Assembly: GCA_964445775.1 (NCBI GenBank)
Contig: CAYUMH010000004.1
Span: 84,403 to 148,402, forward strand
DNA: 64,000 nt
Reading direction: 5' to 3'
Origin: Terrimonas sp964445775
GTDB lineage: Bacteria > Bacteroidota > Bacteroidia > Chitinophagales > Chitinophagaceae
The notes beneath the pieces are model-generated. The model had not been told where the DNA came from and ran no database searches. It worked only from the letters and a program-made list of their open reading frames with translations. The translations under genes were made by a program, and so were the position numbers. This document shows, piece after piece, positions 53,550-61,072 of this stretch; position 1 is the stretch's first letter; the number at the start of each line of letters is the position of its first letter.

Positions 53550-54218
53550 ATGGCAACAAAGAAAAAAGCCAAACCTTCACCTGCTAAAAAGAAAGCAGCT
53601 CCTAAAAAGGCTGTGAAAAAGGCAGCGCCCAAAAAAGCCGCTAAGAAGGCAGCTCCTAAAAAAGCTGTAAAAAAAGCCGCTCCCAAAAAAGTGGTTAAAA
53701 AAGCTGTGAAAAAGGCAGCGCCTAAAAAAACTGCGAAAAAAGCCGCTCCTAAAAAGGCAGCGAAAAAAGCTGCACCTAAAAAGGCGGTAAAAAAAGCAGT
53801 GAAAAAAGCGGCGAAGAAAGTTGTTGCCAAAAAGAAAATAGCCACTAAAAAAGCCGCCCCTAAAAAGGCAGCGAAAAAAGCTGCTCCCAAAAAAGCGGTG
53901 AAAAAAGCAGCTCCTAAAAAAGCTGTAAGTAAAGCCGCTCCTAAAAAAGTGGTGAAGAAAGCGGCACCCAAAAAAGCAGCGCCAAAGAAAGCAGCGCCTA
54001 AAAAAGCGGTGAAAAAAGCAGCGCCTGCAAAACCGGTTAAACAGCCCGAAGCAAAAGAGGTATTTGAACCTAAAATAGCTCCGGCCCCGGAGGTAACACC
54101 GGCTCCTGTTGAAGAAGCACCGGCTGAAAACCGTCCTGCGGTACAGACCGACCTGTTTGATGCACCCTCTTCTCCTGTAGCGGGCGAAGATGAAAAAACA
54201 GAAGAAGCGCCTTTGTAA
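53550..54218 (+). CDS. Histone-H1-like Lys/Ala/Pro-rich nucleoid protein
   Basis: The 222-residue protein is built, from residue 2 to about 170, from imperfect repeats of KKAAPKKA, KKAVKKA and similar units. This gives an extremely basic, probably disordered region like the C-terminal tail of eukaryotic histone H1 and bacterial H1-like proteins (Hc1/Hc2 of Chlamydia, AlgP, PhaF tails). The last 50 residues are Pro/Glu-rich and acidic. The repetitive DNA makes length variation between strains likely. It would bind and condense DNA or RNA non-specifically. A strong terminator follows. Hydrophobic frames on the opposite strand are shadows of the repeats. The neighbours include a SET-domain protein 1.6 kb downstream. 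Confidence 0.88.
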   Translation: MATKKKAKPSPAKKKAAPKKAVKKAAPKKAAKKAAPKKAVKKAAPKKVVKKAVKKAAPKKTAKKAAPKKAAKKAAPKKAVKKAVKKAAKKVVAKKKIATKKAAPKKAAKKAAPKKAVKKAAPKKAVSKAAPKKVVKKAAPKKAAPKKAAPKKAVKKAAPAKPVKQPEAKEVFEPKIAPAPEVTPAPVEEAPAENRPAVQTDLFDAPSSPVAGEDEKTEEAPL

Positions 54219-54237
54219 AAGAGCTTAAATAATATGT

Positions 54238-54267
54238 AAAAGGCCCGGTGTACACCGGGCCTTTTTT
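54238..54267. terminator. Bidirectional intrinsic terminator between H1-like and mgtE genes
   Basis: AAAAGGCCCGG (54238-54248) pairs with CCGGGCCTTTT (54255-54265) around TGTACA. The A-run before and T-run after let it work in both directions for these convergent genes. Confidence 0.88.
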
Positions 54268-54301
54268 GCTATAAAAAACTATTTGCTAAAGCATTATTGC
54301 C

Positions 54302-55696
54302 TTATAAAAGACTGCCGCTTAAAAACAGGTAAGCTACCGAAAAATAAATGATAAGCCCCGTTACATCTACCAGGGTAGCGACAAAGGGGGTACTGGAAGC
54401 TGCGGGGTCAGCACCCAGCCTTTTCAATAATAAAGGCAGCATTGAGCCCATTAAGGAGCCCCACATCACAATACCCAGCAGCGAGCAGCCAACGGTTAAA
54501 CCAATTGACATATAATGAATGCCAAATGTTTCAGGCGATAATAGATGCCAGATATAAATAATGGTTATGCCAAGGGTACACAGGGTGGTACCGAGCATTA
54601 AACCGGAAAGAATTTCACGGCGCATGATCCGCCACCAGTCGGCAATGGTCACTTCGCCCAGGGCCATGGCCTGTATAATAAGTGTAGACGCCTGCGAGCC
54701 GCTGTTACCGCCACTGGAAATGATCAGGGGAATAAAAGTAGCCAGTATTACCACTTTGGCAATTTCATCCTGGAACTGCTGCATGGCCGATATGGTGATG
54801 AGCTCGCCAAAGAAAAGGATGATCAGCCAGATGATCCTTTTCTTGTATAACCTGAACAAGGGGATTTCAATATAGGGCTCTTCCAGTGCAGCTGTACCAC
54901 CCATTTTCTGCATATCCTCGGTAAACTCTTCCTCTGCTACCCATAAAATATCATCAATGGTTACAATGCCTAACAGTTTATTACTGCCGCTTACCACGGG
55001 CAGGGCCACCCGGTTATTCATCTTAAACACTTCGCTTACCGTTTCCTGGTCATCTTCGGGGTGCAGGGCAATAAAACGGTCATCCATCAGCTCCGATACT
55101 TTTTTATCCGGCGGGTTCAGGATAAACTCATGAATGCGCAGGTCATCCAGCAGTTCGCCCTTTTTATTGATCACGTAAATAACGTTAATGGTCTCGCTAT
55201 CCTTACCGTACTTCCTGATGGTAGCAAATACTTCCTCAATGGTATTATCCGGGTACACATACACATAATCCGGCGTCATCAAACGGCCGATACTGTTCTC
55301 GGGATAACCCAATAGCGATAAAGTAACCCTGCGTTCCTGTGGATCCAATAACTTGATCAGTTCCCGCACCGCATTACTGGGTAACTCTTCCAAAAAGTCG
55401 GTACGGTCATCCGCCGGCAATTCGTTCAGTAAAGAAGCAACCGTATTGGGAGGGAGGTCCTGGATAACGCTTTTCTGGGTGGTGATCTCCAGTATCTTAA
55501 ATACACTGGCAGCACGATGTACTGACATACCCGCAATGATACTGCTTTCATAATCAGGAAATTCGTACACCAGGTCAGCCACATCACTGATGTTCTGGTG
55601 GTTCAAAAACTCCTTAATAGCCAGCTTGTCCTCCGTTTTAATAACGGCCTCAAACTGCTCTTTGATCGACAGATCGGTATCGTACATCTCGGACAT
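54302..55696 (-). CDS. mgtE: Magnesium transporter MgtE
   Basis: The 464-residue protein has the MgtE order. An N-terminal superhelical domain occupies about residues 15-135 (LLNELPADDRTDFLEELP). Two CBS domains follow at about 140-265 (RLMTPDYVYVYPDNTIEEV; ALPVVSGSNKLLGIVTIDDIL). A plug helix and five membrane segments complete it, with FIPLIISSGGNSGSQASTLIIQAMALGE (about residues 318-345) and the ion-pathway segment VDVTGLIIYFSVAYL near the end. MgtE imports Mg2+ and is gated by Mg2+ binding to the cytoplasmic domains. It converges on the H1-like gene. Confidence 0.96.
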   Translation of the reverse strand: MSEMYDTDLSIKEQFEAVIKTEDKLAIKEFLNHQNISDVADLVYEFPDYESSIIAGMSVHRAASVFKILEITTQKSVIQDLPPNTVASLLNELPADDRTDFLEELPSNAVRELIKLLDPQERRVTLSLLGYPENSIGRLMTPDYVYVYPDNTIEEVFATIRKYGKDSETINVIYVINKKGELLDDLRIHEFILNPPDKKVSELMDDRFIALHPEDDQETVSEVFKMNNRVALPVVSGSNKLLGIVTIDDILWVAEEEFTEDMQKMGGTAALEEPYIEIPLFRLYKKRIIWLIILFFGELITISAMQQFQDEIAKVVILATFIPLIISSGGNSGSQASTLIIQAMALGEVTIADWWRIMRREILSGLMLGTTLCTLGITIIYIWHLLSPETFGIHYMSIGLTVGCSLLGIVMWGSLMGSMLPLLLKRLGADPAASSTPFVATLVDVTGLIIYFSVAYLFLSGSLL

Positions 55697-55792
55697 GCCC
55701 CAAAATTAAGGGAATGCGGTCGGCATCAAATCCCCCGTTCATAAAAAAAAATGTAAACTTAACGCAAACGAAAAACCATTTACTTTGGGGCT

Positions 55793-56182
55793 ATGATTTT
55801 ATCCAGTTTGTTTATTGCCCGTACTGACAATATGGGGCGGGGTGTTTTTACCAACCAGCCCATCGATGCCGGCGAAGTAATTGAAGTGTCACCGGTTATT
55901 GTAATGAGCCATGCCGAAAGGGAAAAGCTGGATGCCACCACCTTACACGATTATATATTTGAATGGGATGGTCATAACGGCTTGCAATGTTGTATGGCCA
56001 TGGGCTGGGTACCCGTATACAACCATTCCTATGCTGCTAACTGCGATTATGATATGGATTATGACGAAGAAAATATCATCATCAAAACCGTACGTCCCAT
56101 ACAGGCAGGTGAACAGTTATTTATTAACTACAATGGCGAGTGGAACGATGAGAAGCCGATCTGGTTTGATGTAGAAGTTTAA
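55793..56182 (+). CDS. SET-domain protein, putative lysine methyltransferase
   Basis: The 129-residue protein is a compact SET domain. Seen are the start IARTDNMGRGVFTNQPIDAGEVIE, the pseudoknot motif YNHSYAANCDYDM (matching N-H-S-x-x-x-N, about residues 82-94) and GEQLFINYNGEW with the catalytic-type Tyr (about residue 116). Such proteins bind SAM and methylate protein lysines. Substrates in Bacteroidota are unknown. In Chlamydia a SET protein methylates the histone H1-like Hc1, and here an H1-like gene lies 1.6 kb away with mgtE between; the link is inference. TACTTTG lies 5 nt upstream of the ATG. The stop codon lies inside repeat copy B. Confidence 0.85.
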   Translation: MILSSLFIARTDNMGRGVFTNQPIDAGEVIEVSPVIVMSHAEREKLDATTLHDYIFEWDGHNGLQCCMAMGWVPVYNHSYAANCDYDMDYDEENIIIKTVRPIQAGEQLFINYNGEWNDEKPIWFDVEV

Positions 56183-56302
56183 AGTTTAAGGTTTTAAGTT
56201 TAAGGTTGTCGTGATGAAGGTTCAAGAGGTTCAACAGTTTAAGAGGTTCAAGGTTATCGTGCTGTAACAGGTTACCAATCTATATACTAAATACTACATA
56301 CT
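56176..56302 (+). repeat. 127-bp dispersed repeat, copy B
   Basis: It begins within the last codons of the SET-domain gene and reads as AGTTTAA heptamers, GGTTGTCGTGATGAAGGTTC, GGTTCAAG words, GGTTATCGTGC, TAACAGGTTAC and ATCTATATACTAAATACTA. It is the inverted partner of copy A (49680-49806), 6.4 kb away. Both copies start at the stop of the gene reading into them. Confidence 0.85.
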
Positions 56303-56333
56303 ATTCATTGTTATTTGTCAACTGTCCATTGAA

Positions 56334-56978
56334 CTAAACGATCAGCTTATGTTCATACGCATACTTAATTAATCCTATCACAGAGTTGGTGCCGGTTTTG
56401 CGGAAGATATTCTTGCGGTGGGTTTCAACCGTACGTTCGCTGATGAATAAAGCATCGGCTATCTGGCGGTTATTGTATTCTTTTTCTATCAGGCGGGTGA
56501 TCTCTATCTCTCTTTCTGTGAGGTGCATTTCGGGTAACTGTTTTTTACGGGTGCTGTTTTTATCCAGCTCGTTCAGCACATCTTCCTGGAAATACATACC
56601 GCCGGCAGCAATTTTTTCCAGGGCGGTTACCAGTTCCTGTTTGCCGATATTCTTTAACACATAACCCGATATATCGGCCTGGTTGATCATTTCATCTACC
56701 ACATCGCCTGCACCGCTCATGGACAGTGCCAGTATTTTTACATGCGGGAATTTTTGTTTTACCAGCTTGGCCAGTTCATTACCCGGTAGCCCCGGCATCA
56801 TTACATCCGTTAATAAAATATCTACATGGTTCTGCGATAAGCGCTCTATCACTGTATTGGGGTCTGTGGTAGCAAAAACAAAATCATAACAATCATAACC
56901 CTTTAAAAGGGCCATAATACCATCAATTACAATCTGGTGGTCATCTACAATGGCGAGGGCTATTTTGTCTGCTTTCAT
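56334..56978 (-). CDS. NarL/LuxR-family response regulator
   Basis: From ATG 56978 the protein has 214 residues; the frame reaches a TTG at 56993, which is less likely. The receiver domain has the acidic pair in AIVDDHQIV and the phospho-acceptor Asp58 in LLTDVMMPG (numbered from this start), then Ser/Thr and Lys in the expected places (LALSMSG; YVLKN). The C-terminal LuxR HTH is LTEREIEITRLIEKEYNNRQIADALFISERTVETHRKNIFRK, quoted in parts. It is the cognate partner of the histidine kinase encoded 19 nt upstream. Confidence 0.94.
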   Translation of the reverse strand: MKADKIALAIVDDHQIVIDGIMALLKGYDCYDFVFATTDPNTVIERLSQNHVDILLTDVMMPGLPGNELAKLVKQKFPHVKILALSMSGAGDVVDEMINQADISGYVLKNIGKQELVTALEKIAAGGMYFQEDVLNELDKNSTRKKQLPEMHLTEREIEITRLIEKEYNNRQIADALFISERTVETHRKNIFRKTGTNSVIGLIKYAYEHKLIV

Positions 56979-56997
56979 GTGTGGTAATTGCAATGTA

Positions 56998-58962
56998 CTA
57001 CAATTTATCGGTTTCGTTCAGTGGTACATGTATGGCTACCAGTGTACCCTTATCAGGTGTGGCATCAAAGTCAACCGTACCTTTTAAAAACTGTACACGT
57101 GTGATGATATTTTTTAACCCGATGCCGTCAAAATTGGCCTTATTATTCGTATCAAAACCTTTACCGTTATCCTCAATAGTGGCGCTGATGCCGTCACCAT
57201 CCCGCATTACCGATATATCCAGGGTATTGGCGCCTGAATGTTTGATCACGTTGTTCACGCACTCCTGTATCACCCGGTAAAAAACAGCTTCTACATTGGC
57301 ATCAATACGTTTATCCAGGCCTTCGGTGTACAGGTGTACCTGCAGGGCTTTTTTATCCAGCTTATCAATAAAATCCCTGATAGCCGCTGCCAGGCTGTTC
57401 TTGAGCAGGGCATTGGGCATCATATTATGCGATACGCTGCGTATTTCTTTACAGCTATCGTCTACCAGGGCAATAATACGTCCCAATGATTCTTTTTGGT
57501 GCTGCGGTACGGTAGTTGCTTCCGATTCAAAGGCCGACAGGTTCATTTTTGCGGCGCTCATCATCTGGCCAATACCATCGTGCAGGTCGCGGGCAATACG
57601 CTGTCTTTCCTGCTCCTCCGCCTCCATCACGGCTTTGGTGGCCAGGTCCTGTTGTTTCATAATGGTGGCCTGCAGCGCCGCTTTTTGTTGCAATTGTTTA
57701 CGGCGGTAGAAGGAATAGGCCAGTAAACTACCTAATACCAGTAAACCGCTGATGCCCGCAATCCAGTAATTACGGCGGGTAATGGAGAACTCTTTTTGTT
57801 TAATATCAAATTCCTGCTGCTGGATGGTTTTCTCCTTTTCCAAGGTTTTGTACTTGCGGTCCAGGTCGGCAAAGTTCTGGCCCAGTTCATCCGTATACAG
57901 GGAGTCACGGGTGTTTACGTACTCTTTCAACATTTCCAGTGACCGGGCATACTCGCCCTTGTTTTCATACAAACCGGATAAGGATAAATAAATTTTATTT
58001 ACCTCGGGTAAGGTGTTTACCGCCTGTAGTCCCAGCTTCAGGGCATTGTTTAAATACAGTTCTGCAGAGTCGTAGTGTTGTTTATTGGTGTAAACAGTGC
58101 CCAGGTTATTCAGGCAGCTCACCATGCCCTTTGTGTCTTTTAACTGCTGGCGCAGGGTTAATGATTCCTGTATCAAGGGAATGGCCTCATTGTACCTTTT
58201 AGTGTCGGTGTACAAAGTACCCAGGTTGTTCAGGGCATTGGACAGGTACTCCTTATCACCAATTATGCGGGTAATTTCCACCGCTTTACGGTAATAACTT
58301 TCGGCCTGCACAAAATCTTTTTCCAGCAGGTAAATATTGGCAATATTTACATAAGAGCCGGCCAGTCCATAGTTGTCGCCCATTTTTTCTTTAATGGCAA
58401 TGGATTGTTTCTGGTAACTGATGGCATCCTTGTAGCGGCCCATATTCTGGTTCAGGATACCGATATTATTCAGGGAATAAGAAACACCCTGGTCGTTATT
58501 GAACTTTTTAAAAAGCTCCAGTGCTTTTAGCTGGTAATCCAGCGATTTATCAAACAAACCCTGACGCTGGTACACAATACCAATTTTGTTATACAGTTTG
58601 GCTACACCCAGTTCATCTTTTAACTGGTTACGCATCTGTACGGCCTGCTCGTATAAATGTACAGCAGTATCATATTGCTCTTTATCGTAGTAAATAATGC
58701 CCAGGTCATTATAGGCTTGTGCAATGCCTGTCAGGTAATTTATTTGTTTCCCCAGGGCGATGGCTTTATTGCCGTAGGCGATAGCTTTGTCACCATCAAC
58801 CAGGCGGTATTGCCAGGTTAATTCGTTATAAGTGGCAACAAGTACACTGTCTTTTTGTTGGGGAATGAGTTTTTCCAGGCTATCCAGTACTGCTTTGTTC
58901 TTTTGGGCATACAGCAATACCGGTATCCCGGTACACAGGAGGAGGGAAATGGCTTTGAACAT
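56998..58962 (-). CDS. TPR-containing sensor histidine kinase (HisKA_3 type)
   Basis: From ATG 58962 the protein has 654 residues; the frame extends seven codons upstream to a TTG. A signal-like segment (ISLLLCTGIPVLLYA) is followed by tetratricopeptide repeats at about residues 50-360 and a membrane helix at about 395-415. Then come a coiled coil and the HisKA_3 dimerisation box RIARDLHDGIGQMMSAAK with phospho-acceptor His461. The HATPase has ECVNNVIKHSGA (N box) and IEDNGKGFD plus GIGLKNI (G boxes). It would sense a periplasmic or membrane signal and phosphorylate the adjacent response regulator. Confidence 0.93.
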   Translation of the reverse strand: MFKAISLLLCTGIPVLLYAQKNKAVLDSLEKLIPQQKDSVLVATYNELTWQYRLVDGDKAIAYGNKAIALGKQINYLTGIAQAYNDLGIIYYDKEQYDTAVHLYEQAVQMRNQLKDELGVAKLYNKIGIVYQRQGLFDKSLDYQLKALELFKKFNNDQGVSYSLNNIGILNQNMGRYKDAISYQKQSIAIKEKMGDNYGLAGSYVNIANIYLLEKDFVQAESYYRKAVEITRIIGDKEYLSNALNNLGTLYTDTKRYNEAIPLIQESLTLRQQLKDTKGMVSCLNNLGTVYTNKQHYDSAELYLNNALKLGLQAVNTLPEVNKIYLSLSGLYENKGEYARSLEMLKEYVNTRDSLYTDELGQNFADLDRKYKTLEKEKTIQQQEFDIKQKEFSITRRNYWIAGISGLLVLGSLLAYSFYRRKQLQQKAALQATIMKQQDLATKAVMEAEEQERQRIARDLHDGIGQMMSAAKMNLSAFESEATTVPQHQKESLGRIIALVDDSCKEIRSVSHNMMPNALLKNSLAAAIRDFIDKLDKKALQVHLYTEGLDKRIDANVEAVFYRVIQECVNNVIKHSGANTLDISVMRDGDGISATIEDNGKGFDTNNKANFDGIGLKNIITRVQFLKGTVDFDATPDKGTLVAIHVPLNETDKL

Positions 58963-58991
58963 CTTAGTTTTGGTTTGTGGCAATGCGAAGA

Positions 58992-59025
58992 TAATCTTAG
59001 ATCTCAGATCTGAGATCTAAGATTA
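58992..59025. repeat. 34-bp perfect palindrome made of heptamers
   Basis: The 17-bp arms meet at 59008/59009 without a loop. The sequence also reads as the 7-nt units AATCTTA, GATCTCA, GATCTGA and GATCTAA. It lies between the dapB stop (9 nt away) and the histidine-kinase gene on the minus strand, so it could cruciform, terminate, or serve as an operator. No T-run follows. Confidence 0.75.
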
Positions 59026-59034
59026 AAAAGAAAG

Positions 59035-59751
59035 TTAGAGTCCTAAAACCTCCTTCATCCCAAAAATGCCCTTTTTGTCCTGTACAAATTCGGCGGCTAT
59101 TACTGCACCGGTGGCAAATCCTTCCCGGTTATGAGCGGTATGGATAATTTCAATATCATCAATGGAGGAGGAATATTTGATATTATGCGTACCTGGTGCC
59201 GGATCTTCTCTTTTGCTGATGATCACCAGGTCTTCCTCATTAGTGCTGTTGTCGTTAACCCACTGTTTTTTGGTGGTCAGTGATTCCATTACCCCTTCGG
59301 CTAAAGTGATAGCGGTGCCGCTTGGGGCGTCTTTTTTCTGGGTATGATGTGTTTCTTCGAGTGCTACCCGGTAATTTTTGTGTGGCGCCATCAGGGCGGC
59401 CAGTTTTTTATTGAGCTCGAAAAATATATTAACGCCCACGCTAAAATTGCTGGCATATACAAAACTGCCGTTGGTCTCATTCACCAGGGCAGTTATTTCA
59501 GGCATGCGTTCGGTCCAGCCGGTAGAGCCGCTTACCACCGGTACATGGTGTTGCAACAGTTTAATAATATTGTCAAAAGCGCTGTGCGGGCCGGTAAATT
59601 CAATGGCTACATCGGCCTTCGCCAGGTTTTCGGCATTAAACTCCCGGGTATTGGTTTCGTCAATTTTTAATACAATAGTATGTCCCCTGTCAATGGCTAT
59701 GGCTTCAATAGCTTTACCCATTTTCCCGTATCCGATAATTGCGATGTTCAT
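59035..59751 (-). CDS. dapB: 4-hydroxy-tetrahydrodipicolinate reductase DapB
   Basis: The 238-residue protein has the NAD(P) motif IIGYGKMGKAIEAIA (residues 5-19), FTGPHSAFDNI and SGSTGW. The catalytic signature EETHHTQKKDAPSGTAITLAE (about residues 131-151, given in parts) carries the conserved His and Lys. DapB reduces dihydrodipicolinate on the way to meso-diaminopimelate and lysine. This matches the meso-DAP-type MurE in the dcw cluster. It is slightly shorter than the roughly 270-residue E. coli enzyme, as in many Bacteroidota. No other dap gene is adjacent. Confidence 0.95.
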   Translation of the reverse strand: MNIAIIGYGKMGKAIEAIAIDRGHTIVLKIDETNTREFNAENLAKADVAIEFTGPHSAFDNIIKLLQHHVPVVSGSTGWTERMPEITALVNETNGSFVYASNFSVGVNIFFELNKKLAALMAPHKNYRVALEETHHTQKKDAPSGTAITLAEGVMESLTTKKQWVNDNSTNEEDLVIISKREDPAPGTHNIKYSSSIDDIEIIHTAHNREGFATGAVIAAEFVQDKKGIFGMKEVLGL

Positions 59752-59761
59752 GATTTATAAA

Positions 59762-59796
59762 TGAAAAGTAAAAAATTAAAAGTCAAAAATAGACAG
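59762..59796. repeat. Short AT-rich heptamer run upstream of dapB
   Basis: Units TGAAAAG, TAAAAAA, TTAAAAG, TCAAAAA and TAGACAG follow in phase between dapB and the TPR lipoprotein gene. Low complexity makes chance possible. Confidence 0.3.
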
Positions 59797-59803
59797 TATA
59801 TAT

Positions 59804-60466
59804 TTATTGACAATATAACTGCCTTACACTATCTGCTTCTATATTGCCATAAATGATTGCTTTTGTAAAAAAAGAGCAAGCGGAGTTTGTTTTTCCAGAA
59901 GAAAGATTTACCCAACCTATCCAGTAATAACACTTATCTGGCATATATCCGCTTTTTAAAGCATCGTCAAAGTATTGATTTGCTTTACTCAAACTATCAG
60001 CATCATAGTAAACAAGTCCAAGACGAAAGCAGATTTCATTATATGGAATATCGAAATCTTTTGATGATGTTTGTTGTTCCACTAATTCTACTGTTAAAGG
60101 ACTTTTCTCCTTAATACGGATTGCTCTGTAGAGGTATTGAATGGCTTTTTCATAATTCTCCATTTTGTGATAGTTATTGGCAATATTACCAAGAGCCAGT
60201 ATATTACCAGGATCAATTGTCAATACTTTCTGGTAATCCATTATAGCAGCTTCAGTTTTCCCTAAAGAGGCTTTGTCGGCTCCGCGGTTAATGTATGCAC
60301 CAATATATCGAGGGTTTATCTCGATAGCCTTGTCTAATTTTAAAATAGCTTCTCCATATTTTTTTTGCTCAGAAAGCCTCGCTGCTTCATTCAGGTATTG
60401 TTCAGCTGATTTATTCTTACAACCTAAAAAAAAACAAAGAATGACTAATGGAAGCGATTTATACAT
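59804..60466 (-). CDS. TPR-repeat lipoprotein
   Basis: The 220-residue protein has a lipoprotein signal (SLPLVILCFFLGC, lipobox Cys16). It then has at least three canonical TPR units: AEQYLNEAARLSEQKKYGEAILKLDKAIEINP, YIGAYINRGADKASLGKTEAAIMDYQKVLTIDP and NILALGNIANNYHKMENYEKAIQYLYRAI (each read in overlapping parts). A more divergent repeat follows (CFRLGLVYYDADSLSKANQYFDDAL). It is probably anchored in the periplasm or outer membrane as a protein-interaction scaffold. The gene is more AT-rich than its neighbours and lies between dapB and a STAS gene, which hints at recent acquisition but is not proof. Confidence 0.85.
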   Translation of the reverse strand: MYKSLPLVILCFFLGCKNKSAEQYLNEAARLSEQKKYGEAILKLDKAIEINPRYIGAYINRGADKASLGKTEAAIMDYQKVLTIDPGNILALGNIANNYHKMENYEKAIQYLYRAIRIKEKSPLTVELVEQQTSSKDFDIPYNEICFRLGLVYYDADSLSKANQYFDDALKSGYMPDKCYYWIGWVNLSSGKTNSACSFFTKAIIYGNIEADSVRQLYCQ

Positions 60467-60597
60467 TTTTAATTAAACCCGTTTTAAGGAAGAAAAATGA
60501 TATTACTACAGAGTTGGGTATTGCAAAAGGCAATCAATTTGTTCTTTTAGGGTTAAAAGTGTATGAAAAGACAACCTTGAGGCATGCGGAATCTAAA

Positions 60598-60639
60598 AAA
60601 ATTTCAAATCTGAAATCTCAAATCCTAAATCTCAATTCT
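60598..60639. repeat. Heptamer-phased repeat starting at the STAS-gene stop codon
   Basis: Six 7-nt units are in phase. On the minus strand they read TGAGATT, TAGGATT, TGAGATT, TCAGATT and TGAAATT, and the first TGA is itself the stop codon of the STAS gene (60632-60634). The words are related to the palindrome at 58992-59025. Confidence 0.75.
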
Positions 60640-61009
60640 CCCCGTCCAGCAATTCCCGCTCAATTTCCTCCATCTGCACAATGTCCCAGGCTTCACTTTG
60701 GGAGGGCACAACATTTAAGTGCTCCAAAAGTTCATTATCTGCCAAAAATGCTTCTACCGGCTTTTGCAGGCAACAAATGACAAAAGACGCATTATTTTGG
60801 TAGAAATTTTGCTGTAATTCTGCGAGCTTTTCAGCAGCAGCCTGGTCTACAGCCCTTACGTTCTCAAAGTTGAGCACCACATTTTTAACTTCATTTTGCA
60901 AATAAGGCTGTATCTTTTGGGTAAGTTCCGCTGTCATACTAGCAGAAATGTCGCCGTCAATAGGCGTGATGACATGAAATTTCTCTTTGGTATCTATTTT
61001 GACATTCAT
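60632..61009 (-). CDS. STAS-domain protein lacking the phosphorylatable serine
   Basis: The 125-residue protein matches a stand-alone STAS (anti-sigma-factor-antagonist-like) domain: VITPIDGDISASMTAELTQKI, VKNVVLNFENVRAVDQAAAEKLAEL, then SFVICCLQKPVEAFLADNELLEHLNVVPS. In SpoIIAA-type antagonists the loop after the third strand reads D-S-S-G with a phosphorylated Ser. Here the corresponding residues are VDQAAAEK, so regulation by phosphorylation is unlikely. The C-terminus is acidic (MEEIERELLDGEN). No anti-sigma kinase or sigma factor is nearby. It diverges from clpC across 91 nt. Confidence 0.82.
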   Translation of the reverse strand: MNVKIDTKEKFHVITPIDGDISASMTAELTQKIQPYLQNEVKNVVLNFENVRAVDQAAAEKLAELQQNFYQNNASFVICCLQKPVEAFLADNELLEHLNVVPSQSEAWDIVQMEEIERELLDGEN

Positions 61010-61072
61010 GATTGCAGGTTTATGAACATTAGGTTTATAATTATGCTAAAACAAGTACCAAATATATTTGTT

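Noticed and set aside
53516..53971. 151-codon hydrophobic frame opposite the H1-like gene
   Set aside because: It is the antisense reading of Lys/Ala/Pro repeat codons, which gives Phe/Ala/Leu by necessity; no signal or family feature.
49680..56302. Composite transposon bounded by inverted repeats
   Set aside because: No transposase or integrase lies inside, no target-site duplication is evident, and the enclosed genes look like ordinary chromosomal genes.
60448..60780. 110-codon + strand frame between the TPR lipoprotein and STAS genes
   Set aside because: Its second half overlaps the heptamer array and the STAS gene on the opposite strand, and composition is low-complexity; the first half has no recognisable feature.
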